From positions 1-64,000 of the forward strand of contig JACTVC010000037.1 in assembly GCA_018417955.1 (NCBI GenBank): DNA of 64,000 nt, given 5' to 3'. Positions 23,614-35,900 of the stretch are shown one piece after another (position 1 is the first letter of the stretch; every line of letters starts with the position of its first letter). The notes under the pieces are model-generated. The model had not been told where the DNA came from. It did no database searches and saw only the letters and a program-made list of their open reading frames with translations. The translations under genes and the position numbers were made by a program. The stretch is from Laccaria trichodermophora. Its lineage: Eukaryota; Basidiomycota; Agaricomycetes; Agaricales; Hydnangiaceae.

Positions 23614-26600
23614 CGATCCCATCCACTCGTAGGGAGGGTGCGGGTCAAGGTGAGAAGGAGAGTTTGTAGTAATATGAATCAAATCCCCGGCGCCCAAAAA
23701 AAAAAATTCCTACGTGATTCGCCATACCCTCACTGACGCCGAGATAGGTAGGGTCAAATGTTTCCGGATTGGAGAAGGCTCGACGAAGAGAATTGTTGGT
23801 CGAAAATGTTTGAGCCATAGCAACCACGGTCACCGTCAAACGCGATGACGGGATACCTAACGGGCGTTCAGCCTGGATATGCTATAGCATCAAGTGGTGG
23901 ATTGGAGAATAAATTCCACGAAATATCCTCGCAATTTTAGGCCTAGAAGATAGAATATACACCATCGAGAGTATGCAAGGAGTACGATGTAGTTTCCACA
24001 GGACGACTGTTCAGGAATCCCGAGCCTGGTCACGAGAAAGGTAGTTGTAGCCGCGTGGGATACTGTAAGTGACAGTCGGTTCAGAAGGTCCATTGAAATC
24101 CTCATACCATGGTCAGCTAAAGAGTTGAACGTCTCTAGCAATACTGCCTACCCCACGAGGCTTTAGGCTTCGGAATGTTATTCCGAGGGTCAAAACTTGG
24201 AACAAAATGTCCAACTGCCAAGGATCCTGCAATAAGTACCGTCAAGGCGTTAGCAAAGAGGGGTCGTTCAGGTGAGGAACAGCAAGAGGAGGTGCTCTTA
24301 AACTCCAACCATCAAAGGCGTCTTTGAATGTCGGTATGGCTTTGGACTTTGAAAGGAGGTAGACATGAAACACAATACCTCGCGGCTGGTTAGACACTGC
24401 CATTGAGCCAATAATTCTGGGACTGACCATCGGAATATACAACTGCATGGAGGCCTTTATTCCCCTCCTCTCAATCTAAAATACTGCGATGAGATCAAGA
24501 AATCATCCAAAGAAAAGATGACGGACAAGCAGTGATTCAAGGTATGACCATCAGTACAAGCAGCACTAACGTAGTCGGTTAACCGAGCTCCTGCAGGTGG
24601 TTTTTATGTAAGGCTACCAATGTATGTGAGGGACGACTAAAAAGACGACTGTTCAATTTCAGCACGACCTGCACGAGTAATTTCTCTGGAATGGAAAAGC
24701 TAGACGCGGAAACGAGGTAAGAACACGATCGACGGCGTGGAAAAGCAACCCACCAATCTCTACAGGGCTTATACTAAGTTCCAAACTCTCGACGTCTCGC
24801 AGTAGTCTTGGTCTATGCACGATCCGGCGCCGTATAGAGCGAGAACGCCTCCTCAAGGCCAATCAGTTAAGTTTTGACAGCCTAGAGGAGGTCGAGTTAC
24901 TCGATGATACCAGGATCCCCACCGTTATTTCACGCATTCCTTGCAACGTCAGCGCACACGCCCCTTGTTCTACTTCTCTTCACGGAAAATCCTGCCGCCG
25001 CTGTCGTTTTTAAGGCACGAGACGACTTCATCGACGCTGAGGAACTCCAAGCGTTTCCCTCATTGGGTCTGTGACGGGCTCGACGACTCTAGACGACTGA
25101 AATCCGTATCTGTGATAACGCGGAGAGTATAAGCTGGCCACTTGCCGGAAGAAATTGTCGACAGTTACAGTGGTAAGCTTTTGTCGACTGGTCTCGAAGG
25201 TTTTCGAGTGCAACCCGTTACAATCAGGAGGTCGTGAGCACCGAAGGTGGCTGGTTATACATGGAATGTTGAGCACTTTGAAACTTGAAGAGGTACTGAT
25301 CCCAACATGATGTCTAGTGGTTACTTCCGGTGGCGAATCAGCCGAATTCCCTGCTTAGACACGCTGCCAGACATCAGTTCTCTGAGCGTGCATACCGATT
25401 ACTGACCTTCAGTCGTCCTCATCAGCTTCTGACCCTCCTCAGAGCTCAGTACAGCTAGCCTCTGTTACAGCGACTCTCGTCGTCGTTGCCTCAGCGCCAC
25501 AGCCATGGCAGCAGTCTCGCCACTGTCATCCTTGGATGTAGGGATGTGAAGTCGTGGATATGAGTGTGGTGCTGTGTCGTCCGTTGGTCGTCCGGGAGCT
25601 GGAATAGTGAGGTACGTAACTCTGGAAGACGTCAACAGAGTGAACCAACTCACTATTGCTAGTTCCCCTCCTCTCCACCGCTCATTTGGAAACGGGAACA
25701 GGTCCGTCAACACGTCGTTCAGCATGCTGAGCGTTGAGATTAAGTGACAGAATGTCTTCGGTGGAGTTGCGAGAGCTTATCCAACGACGCTGGCAAATCC
25801 GATAAAAACCGGAGCATATAATACTGTGACGAGACCCGTTACTCGCGGCAGGGCGTATTCAGAGGAGAAAAGCTGATCGGGAAGGCGGGAGCGAAGCTGG
25901 AAGATGCAGAGACTACTATGCATTCCCCAAACCTGTGCCAGGCGGAAGAAATGCTTTCTTAGTCTATCAGCACAGAGAGATCATTCCCAGTGAAAATGAA
26001 GGAAAACCAAACCGAACCATACTGAGCTAATTATAAGCAACACATCGTCATCGATCCAAATCGAGCTGGACCCTTCTCGCGCTCGACACGATTGAAGGAA
26101 ATCCATCCCCACTACTCGTCAAATTCCTCTGCAACAGTATGAAACCCCATGAGTCCTGTTGTGTAGACGCACTCCTGAGAAATTTGCCCGACGAATGTGC
26201 TCCGTTGCGCACGCCGCAAACCGACTCCCCAACCCCACACCAAATCACAACACGTGCATGCCTCAGCACTTTTTCTTTATTACTCCCATCTCGCTCCAAC
26301 CTGCCGCAGCCTCTCCGTCGCCCTCCTCTTCCCCACCACATTACTATCTCGCGCCGTCTCCATGATACTTCCACCAAACGATCTCCCGGCCAGCCGGCGT
26401 TGGTCACCTCTCTGGCTTCAGTCGCTCTAAGATGTAGACTCTCGCATCGTTAAGGGAGAAGACCACAGGTCGTCGATGGGTATTTCGACGGTTGTATGCG
26501 GTCTTCCATGTGACGGCATTTGTGCTAGGATCTAGTAAGAACCCCCTTTGCATTGGTGAAGAATCTAAGTTGATTATATGCGACGTACGTGCGCCGTTCA

Positions 26601-28395
26601 GTCACAGGGCTATGCACGCTTGGTGGTCTTTGGTTTACAGTACACATCTCGGGTAAAGACAGTTGTTTTTAAAAGGTAGGGACCCTCATTCTGTTTAATT
26701 CTTTGGTGTATGCTGACTATATGCGTCGAAATTTAGCTTCAGCGCCCCGCCTTGCAACACATGCAGTCAAGTCGAAGGAGAAGTATGAGGGGAAGGCATC
26801 TGAAGCTGAGATTTCTGAGATATGGGAGAAAGTGAGTCCGTCATTCTGGGGCATACGCGGTTTGCTCACTCCACATTCCATCCAACACCTTCTCGGTAAT
26901 CAGACCTCTGATTAAGTGACGAAAGCCACGGCAAGAAATCATCTCATGCGAAGACGGCACGAGAAATTTGAGAACAAGGCAGACAAGGCCACGAGAAATG
27001 GTACGTATGTTTTCGGATTCTCGGAAGCATGATGACTGACGTTATAACAAAGCGGCATAACGACCAGTCGTTTCTGCTAGCTGGCATTGGCACCTGCAAA
27101 TGTGGTTCGTGAAGTGTAACGTTGTTGATTTTTTCGTTGTCAGCGCTGTTTATTTTTATTTCCAGAATTCTTTACTTTACGACGTCCCTTCAACATGACA
27201 AATTCATTATTGCCGCCGCCTCAAATCGCGCTTGAGAATTTCAGCAATAGCGCTGGAGAAAGACAAGAAAGGAATGGGAAGTAACATAGGCGGGTTGGTG
27301 CCGGGACCAAAAAATAAACAGTACGTTCCATCATTTCGAACGATATTTTCTCATAACTCCGGTTTACGTAGCAGCACGCATCGTACTTGGTCCTTAAGCA
27401 AGGTCCGTTTTCTCATCAACACTCCTCGCTCTCTGGTCGCCTCGCTCAGGCCGGTGACTGTTTTAGTATGTCACTTCAACTGCTCACACTTAAATTTCTC
27501 ACTGACTGTGTTTTTCAAGCACCTGACATGTCGTAGAACCCAAGTAGAACCCGCGTCTTGTGGCAAGTCGTCTTTTTTTTGCCTTTTCTGTTCTTTTCTG
27601 ACTTGGCGGTTTCAGTTGCGCCGTTCAATTTGGCTCGCTTAGATCTCCGGCGCACTCTATGCCGCTCCTCGCCATTCTCAGTCACTTTTGCTCAACGGCC
27701 AAGTCTTGGAACGGATTCTCAAGGTCTCGGTTTTGCTCGATTCCATTCAATATGCTCAGACACTTCGTTTCTGTCTGGATCGATGTGGTTTGGTCGCATT
27801 GTCCACCATCAGTTTGCTCTCGCTAGATTAGATTTGGTTTCGGTTAGATAGCTCTCGATGTAGCTGGGTTTGAAATCTAGCCAGACTTGTAAAAGTCTCT
27901 ATCGTCGAACCACATCTAAATCATTAGATTTGACTCGACGTGGTTCGACCCCCTTAGCCCTCATTTTCACTGGGGATCATTGTTGAACGTTGAACGTTGA
28001 GGTGTGTAATTCCAAACTCCGACCCGGAGCTCGCGCCGAATTTTGAAGACTAAATAGGTATAAGTAGTAGTGCAATAAGTAGTAGCGCAACCGTGCAGTC
28101 TGCGTCTTTGAAACGAATTATTGAAGCATATTCTCTTCTTTTATATGAGATATAATTTTTTCATCAAAATCGTCCACCACTCCAACTTTCGAAGCACACT
28201 TCACGCTGATTCATATTCAGGCTCCGCTCCAATGTATCCAGAACCCTGTAGAAAAATGAGCTGTCACATATGCGGACAGGGATGCAAGACTTGCCACCTT
28301 TATATCCGAACCTTTTTCCATATCGTTCCCAGAATCCGTGGCGAACTCTTTCTGTGTATCGATCTTGATTGAGATATTCTGCTGCTGCTCGAACA
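23614..28395. other. long gene-poor stretch
   Basis: No firm gene in nearly 5 kb. Candidate bits only: a + segment near 26740-26830 reading RLATHAVKSKEKYEGKASEA and EISEIWEKV before a GTGAGT donor, with a possible next exon near 26930-27000; and a C/A-rich tract at 26200-26400. Around 27984 the heptamer GTTGAAC/G is repeated three times. Nothing else is supported. Confidence 0.35.
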
Positions 28396-30348
28396 TTACA
28401 TAAATAGGAAGCAGACTTGACTCAAGACGACGAAACCTACTCGACTAGATGAAATCTTTCCGGTGTTGCTCTGTCCCAACGCGTTCAATGATAAATTATT
28501 TCCACTGGTGCCTTCAATGCCGTCGGAGAGTTCACGAATCTTCTTCCGCGCATTGAGTGTTGCGAGCAGAGAGTTTGTGTAGACTATATTTGGTATTGAT
28601 GAATTAATAAATTGTCCGCAGCGAGAAGAGAAGGCAAATCTTACGGCGTCCTATGCAGAAGAAAAAGGCGATATAAATAAAGGTCGTCGGCCACGCGAGG
28701 ATCTGGTGATGAATGCTTATCATTACATTATATATTATAAGACTAAGAAAGAAAACTTACCGAAACGAGGGAAGCTAAGGCACAAAGGCTGTATGAAATT
28801 TATGAGACTGCTTCACAAATGAATTTGGCGACGTGGGCCTACCTGGTGAGAAGTCCGGTATTGACGGAGAAGACTATCTGCGCAATGTTCATTCAAGCCA
28901 AGACAAAGGAGAGAATAAGCACATACGAGTTTAGTAATGATCGTATCCGATCTGGGTGAGACAGTAGGTCCATGCCAAGAGGGTAACGGCAAATTTGACA
29001 ATACCTGTGGAAACCAGTGCGAGAGCGGTGTAATATTGTGCACAATGAGGCGGCGATGACGATGTCGCCCGCCGCTGCTAGAGCGTTGGTTGCGAGCGAG
29101 AGTCCCTATTCATGATCATTGGCAGAGAAATTGATGTTAGAGAAATATGAAGTCTAACGATTACTCTTCACCTTCAGGTGAGCGAGTTGAGCGAAGGTTT
29201 CAAATCGTAGCCTATGTTTGCTAGTTACTACAATTGAGGCAGGTCGGGAGGTGGGTCACTTACGATATGATCGTATAAGCTAATTGAGTCAATCAAGTCA
29301 GTAATTTTACAAGAGAATAGAGCATTGCTGAGAACCTAAGCTGACTCCTGTTGCGCAATTGGGTAAAATGGCACTTAAGATGAGCAACTGATGATGACGA
29401 ACCAAACCCCCCGAAGATAAGTAAAACCTGTGCCACTGTTAGCCGCAGTCCACGGTTCAAAAATAAGCACATACAATGATGACTATGAGCCACACTTTTC
29501 GATCGCTCACTGTAAATTTAATGAGATTTAATAGTAAAAAAATTACAGTCAAAGGAAACTGACATCGCCAGATACGCGTTGCAAGGAAGCTATAACGTAA
29601 CAGAAGTCAATAAAAAGGAAGTTTAGAACGGGAGGGTAGAGGCTCGCCATTGCACCATGAGCGTGCTGAGTCCCTACCAGCAAACTGCAATTCAATTCGC
29701 CCACAAGTTCAAATAAATGGGAGACACACGTTAAATAAGACCTCAACCAACAGTGTTCTATATTCAAAGGTCAACGAGTGAGTATGGGAGACAGAAGCAT
29801 CATCGCGTACCGAACTAGCTCGCCAAGAAAAGACACATTGCCCCAGTTCGTGATGGTATACGTGTAAACTGCGGGGAATTGTCAACTAATCATGCGGCGA
29901 TAAAGTCGGGATAATTCTACCGGTGTGAGCGATGAGACCTTGGTGTATGGTGTCCGTAAGCATCACAGCCCCAACCTATGCAGAACCATCACTTCAAAGG
30001 AGAAGTAAATTTCAACGTTGATATTTACCAGGGCTTTCAGATGCCACCGATCGCTTTGGTGGGTAAAGTAGTACCAAGCTTGAATACAAGAAACTGAAAC
30101 AATCCCGTCAGAACTTTGTGAAACAGCGAAGGGAAAAAGGGATTCAGACCCCCAAAAAGGCTGTTGAGCATTCAGCAGAACGGTTATAAATGGATACCAT
30201 AGACACTTACCATCCAGAAACGACAACCCCGATATAAGCTGCACCCAAACTGTGTTGAGAGAGAGATCAGACGTCTTGATATTATTAGCTTGATTGGTAC
30301 GCACGTATTGTTGAGCACGATTTGTGATAACGGAGCGGAGTCAGCCAT
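28396..30348 (-). CDS. DUF6534-like membrane protein (basidiomycete family)
   Basis: The ATG at 30348 gives MADSAPLSQIVLNNT; an intron GTGCGT-CACAG leads to LGAAYIGVVVSG. An 11-nt exon (30160-30150) then restores the frame to CLFGVSCIQAWYYFTHQSDR. Further exons give VGAVMLTDTIHQGLIAHT, VYTYTITNWGNVSFLGEL, LLVEVLFN, FLATRIWRLSDRKVWLIVII, VAQVLLIFGGF, SDTIITKL, IVFSVNTGLLTS and TFIYIAFFFCIGRLYTNSLL, then ATLNARKKIRELSDG and a tail ending VCFLFM and TAA at 28398-28396. The motif order (LGA, YYF, D..HQ, LLVEVLFN, SDT, N.GLLTS, NSLLATLNAR) is that of the DUF6534 membrane proteins of mushrooms, whose role is unknown. About 7 membrane segments are expected. I could not fix two middle exon borders (29.2-29.7 kb), so completeness is likely but unproven. 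Confidence 0.78.
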
Positions 30349-31762
30349 ATCAACAACTTGAGCTTGAACGCTGAGGGAACGCGATCGAACCGAACGGAAG
30401 AATGCTGGGGAATTGAGCTTGAGCTTTTATATTTTCGGCCGCATGGTGGTTCTTGGGAGATTTCACCCACTCAGGTGCGGTGTGATCTGGATGATGCCAT
30501 CAAGGGAGATATGAGTATCTCGGATAGAGCCGAGAACCACTGAAGTACTGATCTTTCACCGTTTCACAACAAGTTTGCTTAGGATAAGAACCTCTACTCT
30601 GACGAAAGGATAGGGACTCTGGATTTGAAACCTTTTCACATGCACTTTGTTCAGTGCGAAATTTTGTGGCCTGCAACTAAAAAGGTACGGTACCTATTCG
30701 ACCCTTCAGGTTTCAGGGTTCGCTCTTGTGACTCAATCTGTCCGGTGGTTTTGGCCAACCACTTATGTGCATAACTATATTCTCAGAAACCTGAACGACG
30801 CATCAGTTCCCCAAAAAATCGATGGCCCTGCGTCCGGCATATTTTTGAGCTAAAGAAGTGATGATCGCAACTCGCTTATTTGCAATTTCTTTGGACGTAT
30901 CGAATGATTCAAGTGAAAATCTTAAACTTTGCGGCAATAACACTATTACGGGGAGAACTGCGCGTTGCTCTGCCTCAGATCTACAATACAACAACTAGAC
31001 AGACGGACGGACGTATCGGCAGGATTTGTCTTGGCCCGCCAAATTCCAGAGTTTTTCGGGGCCGCCACGTTTGTCTTTCCATGTTTAAGGGGCCCTTTGA
31101 AATAAACATGGGTAATGATGCATGCTTCCAGCCAATCAAGCATGGAGACGTAGCTTGACTTTGTTGGTCAATGTCAGTCAATTAAATTCTATCTAGGGCC
31201 GGTTTTCAAATTCGGCGAATTCGACGATCATCGAGGTCTCATTCAAAAATTTAAAAACTTGAGAACCTGACTTATCCTGCAGGTTGTTTCGGAGAGGCAG
31301 ACTCATCTTGGCATCCGGCCGGCGTCTTTCGCTGATGTACCTTCAATGATGATTTTGCATTCGATGTTTCCAGTCGGACCTTTATTTTTATTTTGAAAAG
31401 AATGGGACAAACGTTCGGAACGATCAGTCCCTTCAGGCCTTCAAGATATTGTATTAGGGCACAACTTCGTCAAGGTCTCCGTGGAGTGATTTTTACAGTA
31501 AGCTAACATCATCCAGGCGTGCGAGGAATCGCTCAAGGGAAGATCAAGGGGGAGGAAGCGTATCAAGGGCCAACATAAAATCACGCACCACCATTTCACG
31601 TTGATAGCGCACTTTGGAATGCTAAAGCGGTGATTCGCACCATCAATCAATTTTTGTCCCGTATATCTCTTGAAGACTTGAACGCCACGAATTTCAATGT
31701 ATGGGAATATGTCCCCCTCTGTTTTGTTGTTTGTTTCGCATAGCTGTAGCCTTTCTACATGC
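30349..31762. other. intergenic, nothing recognised
   Basis: Short frames only. This includes the 5' flank of the DUF6534-like gene. Confidence 0.4.
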
Positions 31763-32972
31763 TATGATATGGCAACAGGGAGTGACCAGCTTCATTTTCG
31801 CGGCAAACACCGTTGTTTGTCCACCTGCCGAGTTGCGTGACGGACATAACTATTACAAAATACTATTTTCCCACAATAGTTACCTTCGTAAAATGTTGAG
31901 CACTTCCTGAAAACAACATGGTAAGTACACAATCTCCTGTCTATTTGCTTTTTAAATTTGTTTGTTAGCTTTCTATTATGATACTTCTTCTAAATTGTTC
32001 TCTACCAACACTGTCCAGCCACATTATGCTGTTCAAAAAATTAGTCAAAAAGAAATTTGAAATTCTTTTTCAGCCACTGTGCAAAGTTGAAGAATGGTTA
32101 AGAAAACTTCAGTGGTTAAGACTGAAGAAAGTAATTTGATTCTCTTCACCACAAATCTGCAGCACTCCTCATGCTGAATAAAACAGCAAAAAAAGCTACT
32201 TTTAAACTAAAATGCCTTCAGTATCATTGAAATTCTGGGGGGTAAGTTATTGTAAGTCCTGTAATAATTACAAGCACTCAAAAGGGAATAAATCTTCTAG
32301 TACATTTGCAAATCACTGCTTTTCCCAGGTGTTATACTTTGAATGAGGTATTTTTTACTTTGCAAATATGGAGAGTAAAGACATGACTGCAATGGAGAAT
32401 CAGCATCAGCAAGAAAGGTCATTCAGCAGCTCATCAATTAATTTGTGGAATACAAGAAAATATGTAGAGTGAACATCCTAGTGGGAGTTTAAAACATATA
32501 CCCATAGTCCTTAAACTTGCAGTAAGGATATTCAAAAGATTTTCTCAGCTACCTTACCCACCATTCTGAAAATTTTCAAAGTTTTCAGATGGAACCATGA
32601 GATGAAACAAATTCCAATACATTTTTTACTAATCCTTTGACCTGGATTGAACCTCTTATAATTGGATAAATTGCAACAGATTGAAAGCTGGGTAACATTG
32701 GTAAAAAAACAATTCAGAAGGTTAAATACCATGATACAGAGCTGACAAACAAATTTCCAAACTAAATAGGCAGGAAATTGTGTACTCATCATCACTGATG
32801 CACTCTCAGAGCTGTTGTTTTCAGTGAATGCTTGACATTTACGAGCCACGAGTAGGTTATCGTGGGAAAACAGTATTTTGTAATAATTATATGCGGCAGC
32901 AACTCGGCAAGTGGACAAATAACGGTGTTTGCCGAGAAAATGAAGCTGGTCACTCCCTGTTGCCATACTATG
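31763..32972. mobile_element. foldback-like element: inverted arms of ~155 bp around an AT-rich core
   Basis: The left arm (about 31763-31918) and right arm (about 32814-32972) are inverted copies. Both contain GGCAACAGGGAGTGACCAGC, then TTCATTTTC, GGCAAACACCGTT, TGTCCAC, TGCCGAGTTG and TATTACAAAATACT, ending at GAAAACAAC. By eye they are about 80% identical with small indels. The core of about 0.9 kb is clearly AT-richer than its surroundings and has no long open frame. The structure fits a non-autonomous inverted-repeat element or an insertion flanked by a duplicated sequence. I did not find a convincing target-site duplication. Confidence 0.6.
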
Positions 32973-35900
32973 AGAACTCCACTACTCACACTTCTGATTC
33001 TATAGTTAAGCTTTTGTAACTTAACCAGAGCCCAGCCATCAATGGCTCTGCCAAAAAAAAAAAGGGCTGAGTTGACTGCTTTTTGCAAACAGAGGTGCCC
33101 AAACAACGCCTTACAACTCTCCAGCTTACATAAGTCGAGCATCAAGTTTCCGATTGATTGCCGATTGAGCGACAGCTGTACAGTGTTGGTAAGGATACTG
33201 CGCACGTCTAACATGTACACCTTCAGAACTGAAGGCCCTTCAAGCAAATCATCCGGGGCACTGGCCAGAGACGCCGTCTTCTATCTCTTTGATATCTCTT
33301 ACTCAAAATATTTCCAAAATATTTTATTACCATGCGAGCTAGAGTCAATAATCAGTTAAACCGGTCAAGCGATCCACTTTAGTGTCACACAATACATAAT
33401 TGTTCATTCATTCAAGAAAGGAATCAGGATGGTTAAAGATTTTGAATCGGGCTATTCAGTTGGAGGTTCCGCCATAGCCCACAGTAGAAGCCCAAAAACC
33501 TTCCGGCGTAATGGTCCGAAAAGCATCGTTGTCACTGTGGTCCAGACTCCAGTGGCGAACCTTTTTGTTTTCCCCATCATAGAAAAGAGGGAGGTTGTGG
33601 GATCTGAGGAGATAAAACCTGTAAAAAAAAAACGTGCTTCGCTCACCCTCGTTCACCACTCAAATTGGTTCGTCAAACGGTGAGCGTTCAGATCAAGAAT
33701 TTGATTATCGATCCCAGGGAGGAAAGAGGCCCCATTTACATAAAGAAAACGCGTCAATTCCACGTGTCCACCTAGCCGGATAGCTCCCGAACAGACTGTC
33801 GCCGAATTTGCACTTTATGTAAATTATAATTATATTATAATGACGATATGTTTTCCGCTATCGAAGCGCCACAACGCCACTCTTGTATCTCACCGGTGAT
33901 GCACAATCAATTGCTGTAAGAAACAGCGGGAAGATAGGCAACCCAAGATAAACCAGATGAGGAAACCTACAATCACAATATTATTCTGTACAGAAGTTCG
34001 AAGCCGCTTGAGTCTTGACGTTTCAGCGCTCAGCATTGCTATCAGATTCCCTGCATAGCTAGCTGGTCGCGTCTCTACGATCCGTCGTTCAAACCCTTAA
34101 AATGTCAATTTGCGACGCAGAAAATCGACTTCTGGTGTCATCTGGATGAGGGTCTTTGATGTTGCGTCCCTCAAACGTCAACGGCAGAAATGCTCTCACT
34201 GTCGCTTGTTTAACTGAAGATAGACCGCCAGAAAATAATAAACGCTCATAAAAACGTATCACAACCGTCACTCTTCTCCAGTGATGATGAGGGCAGCTAT
34301 TACTTCGATGGAGAATACATCGAGTTTTTTTTTGGCGCTCCACTTATCCCCACCTCGATCGCAAGCGGTTGCACTCTTCTTCACGATGAACAAACTCAAG
34401 TTTCTTCTGAATTTGAAACCTAAAATAGCTCAAGTTCGTTGCAAGGCAGTCTCGTGTCAGCACACGAAGATACCGCACTGCATGTATCCACTGTTGCGAA
34501 GTTTATTCATTGGAGCAGGAATTCGTGCCAAGTCTGGACTGTTTAAATAATTCAACAATGCGTACGTTGGTTGGTTGCCACCCTGCTGGACCTATGTACC
34601 TCGCAAAATGAAGGGGGGAAGTCACTTAAAATAAAGAACCCATCTTGAATCACTAAAGGATCATTGCAACTTCCCCGCCCCCACCCCAACGCTTGCAATA
34701 GTGACAGGCAACCCCGTAGCCCAAGGCCCGAAGGTGCCAAAAAATCAAATTGAGCCTACAGACTCCACAACGCCTAGAACACGAGTTCAAGATCGGACAA
34801 AGCCGGACGGAGGTAAGGAATACCCCAGCAGGGTCTTTGGGGTTGTAAAAGGTGCGAGAAAGTCCGATATACCGGGTGGCGGATGAGGACGTGGGTGACT
34901 ATCGACTTGTCTGTGATCCTTTTGCGGCCCGAGATTCCCTTTCTACCTGCATCAGGAAAACTACACAAGTGCTCAGCAGGTTCAAGTAAGCCACCTCCCT
35001 GTCCAGGCAGGATAATCGTAACGACTTATGGATTCTTGAGTAACAGTTTGAGTCCTTGCATCATGAAAGCGGGTAAGTCTTTGCCGTGTCACGGAAGGAA
35101 CCTTTCCCTTACCTCGCCCCCGCAATGTGCTGCAATATTAAACGGTAATCGCCATTATCCGATCTCATCTAAGCATTTAGCGTTGTAGAAACCCCAGTCG
35201 AGTTATCCGTGAGGTTCGAGTCATGAGGCTTCATGGGGTGCTTTACGATGAATGGCATAGATGTCAGTAGTTCATGGGATGAAATCGTCGTGTCCAGCTG
35301 ACACGATCTGCAAATTTTGAAACTGGAAGGACCCGCCTCCTCCCCTCCCATTTTTGTTACACACCACACAACTCCGCGATGCCGCGCGACCCTACGTGGA
35401 ATTCGAATTCTGGATACGTGTATTAAGGATAATAGGTATATCCGCTTCTGCCCTGGATATTGAAGTTTGAAACGATCCGAACACGTTACTGTGGGGACGG
35501 AACAAGAAGTCCAGGAGACACGCGATGAGGACCGAAGAGGACGAATATTAGTAAGGCAGCATTTCCAGAGCCACACCGCCTGTAGTTGGGAGGAGAGCGA
35601 AATGCTTTTTATTCTGCTTAGGACGTTTCGTCCTAGAACATCACCATGAATACGTAGGACAATAGATCAAGGCACCTGGAGAGGAAAGGGCCAGGGGAAG
35701 TATCAGATAACGATTCGTGTGAGTGGGCATATTCGGCACTGAAAGAAGTATTGTAGAACGCGGCGGTGACAAGTTCGAATTTGGATGACAGATAGGACAC
35801 GAGGTTGTCAGGGTCATCCCAAGGCGCTGACACCTAGAAAAAATAAGCGCCAATTTTTTTCCAAAGCATAAATTGAACAAGGGAAAGGCAAATAGGATAT

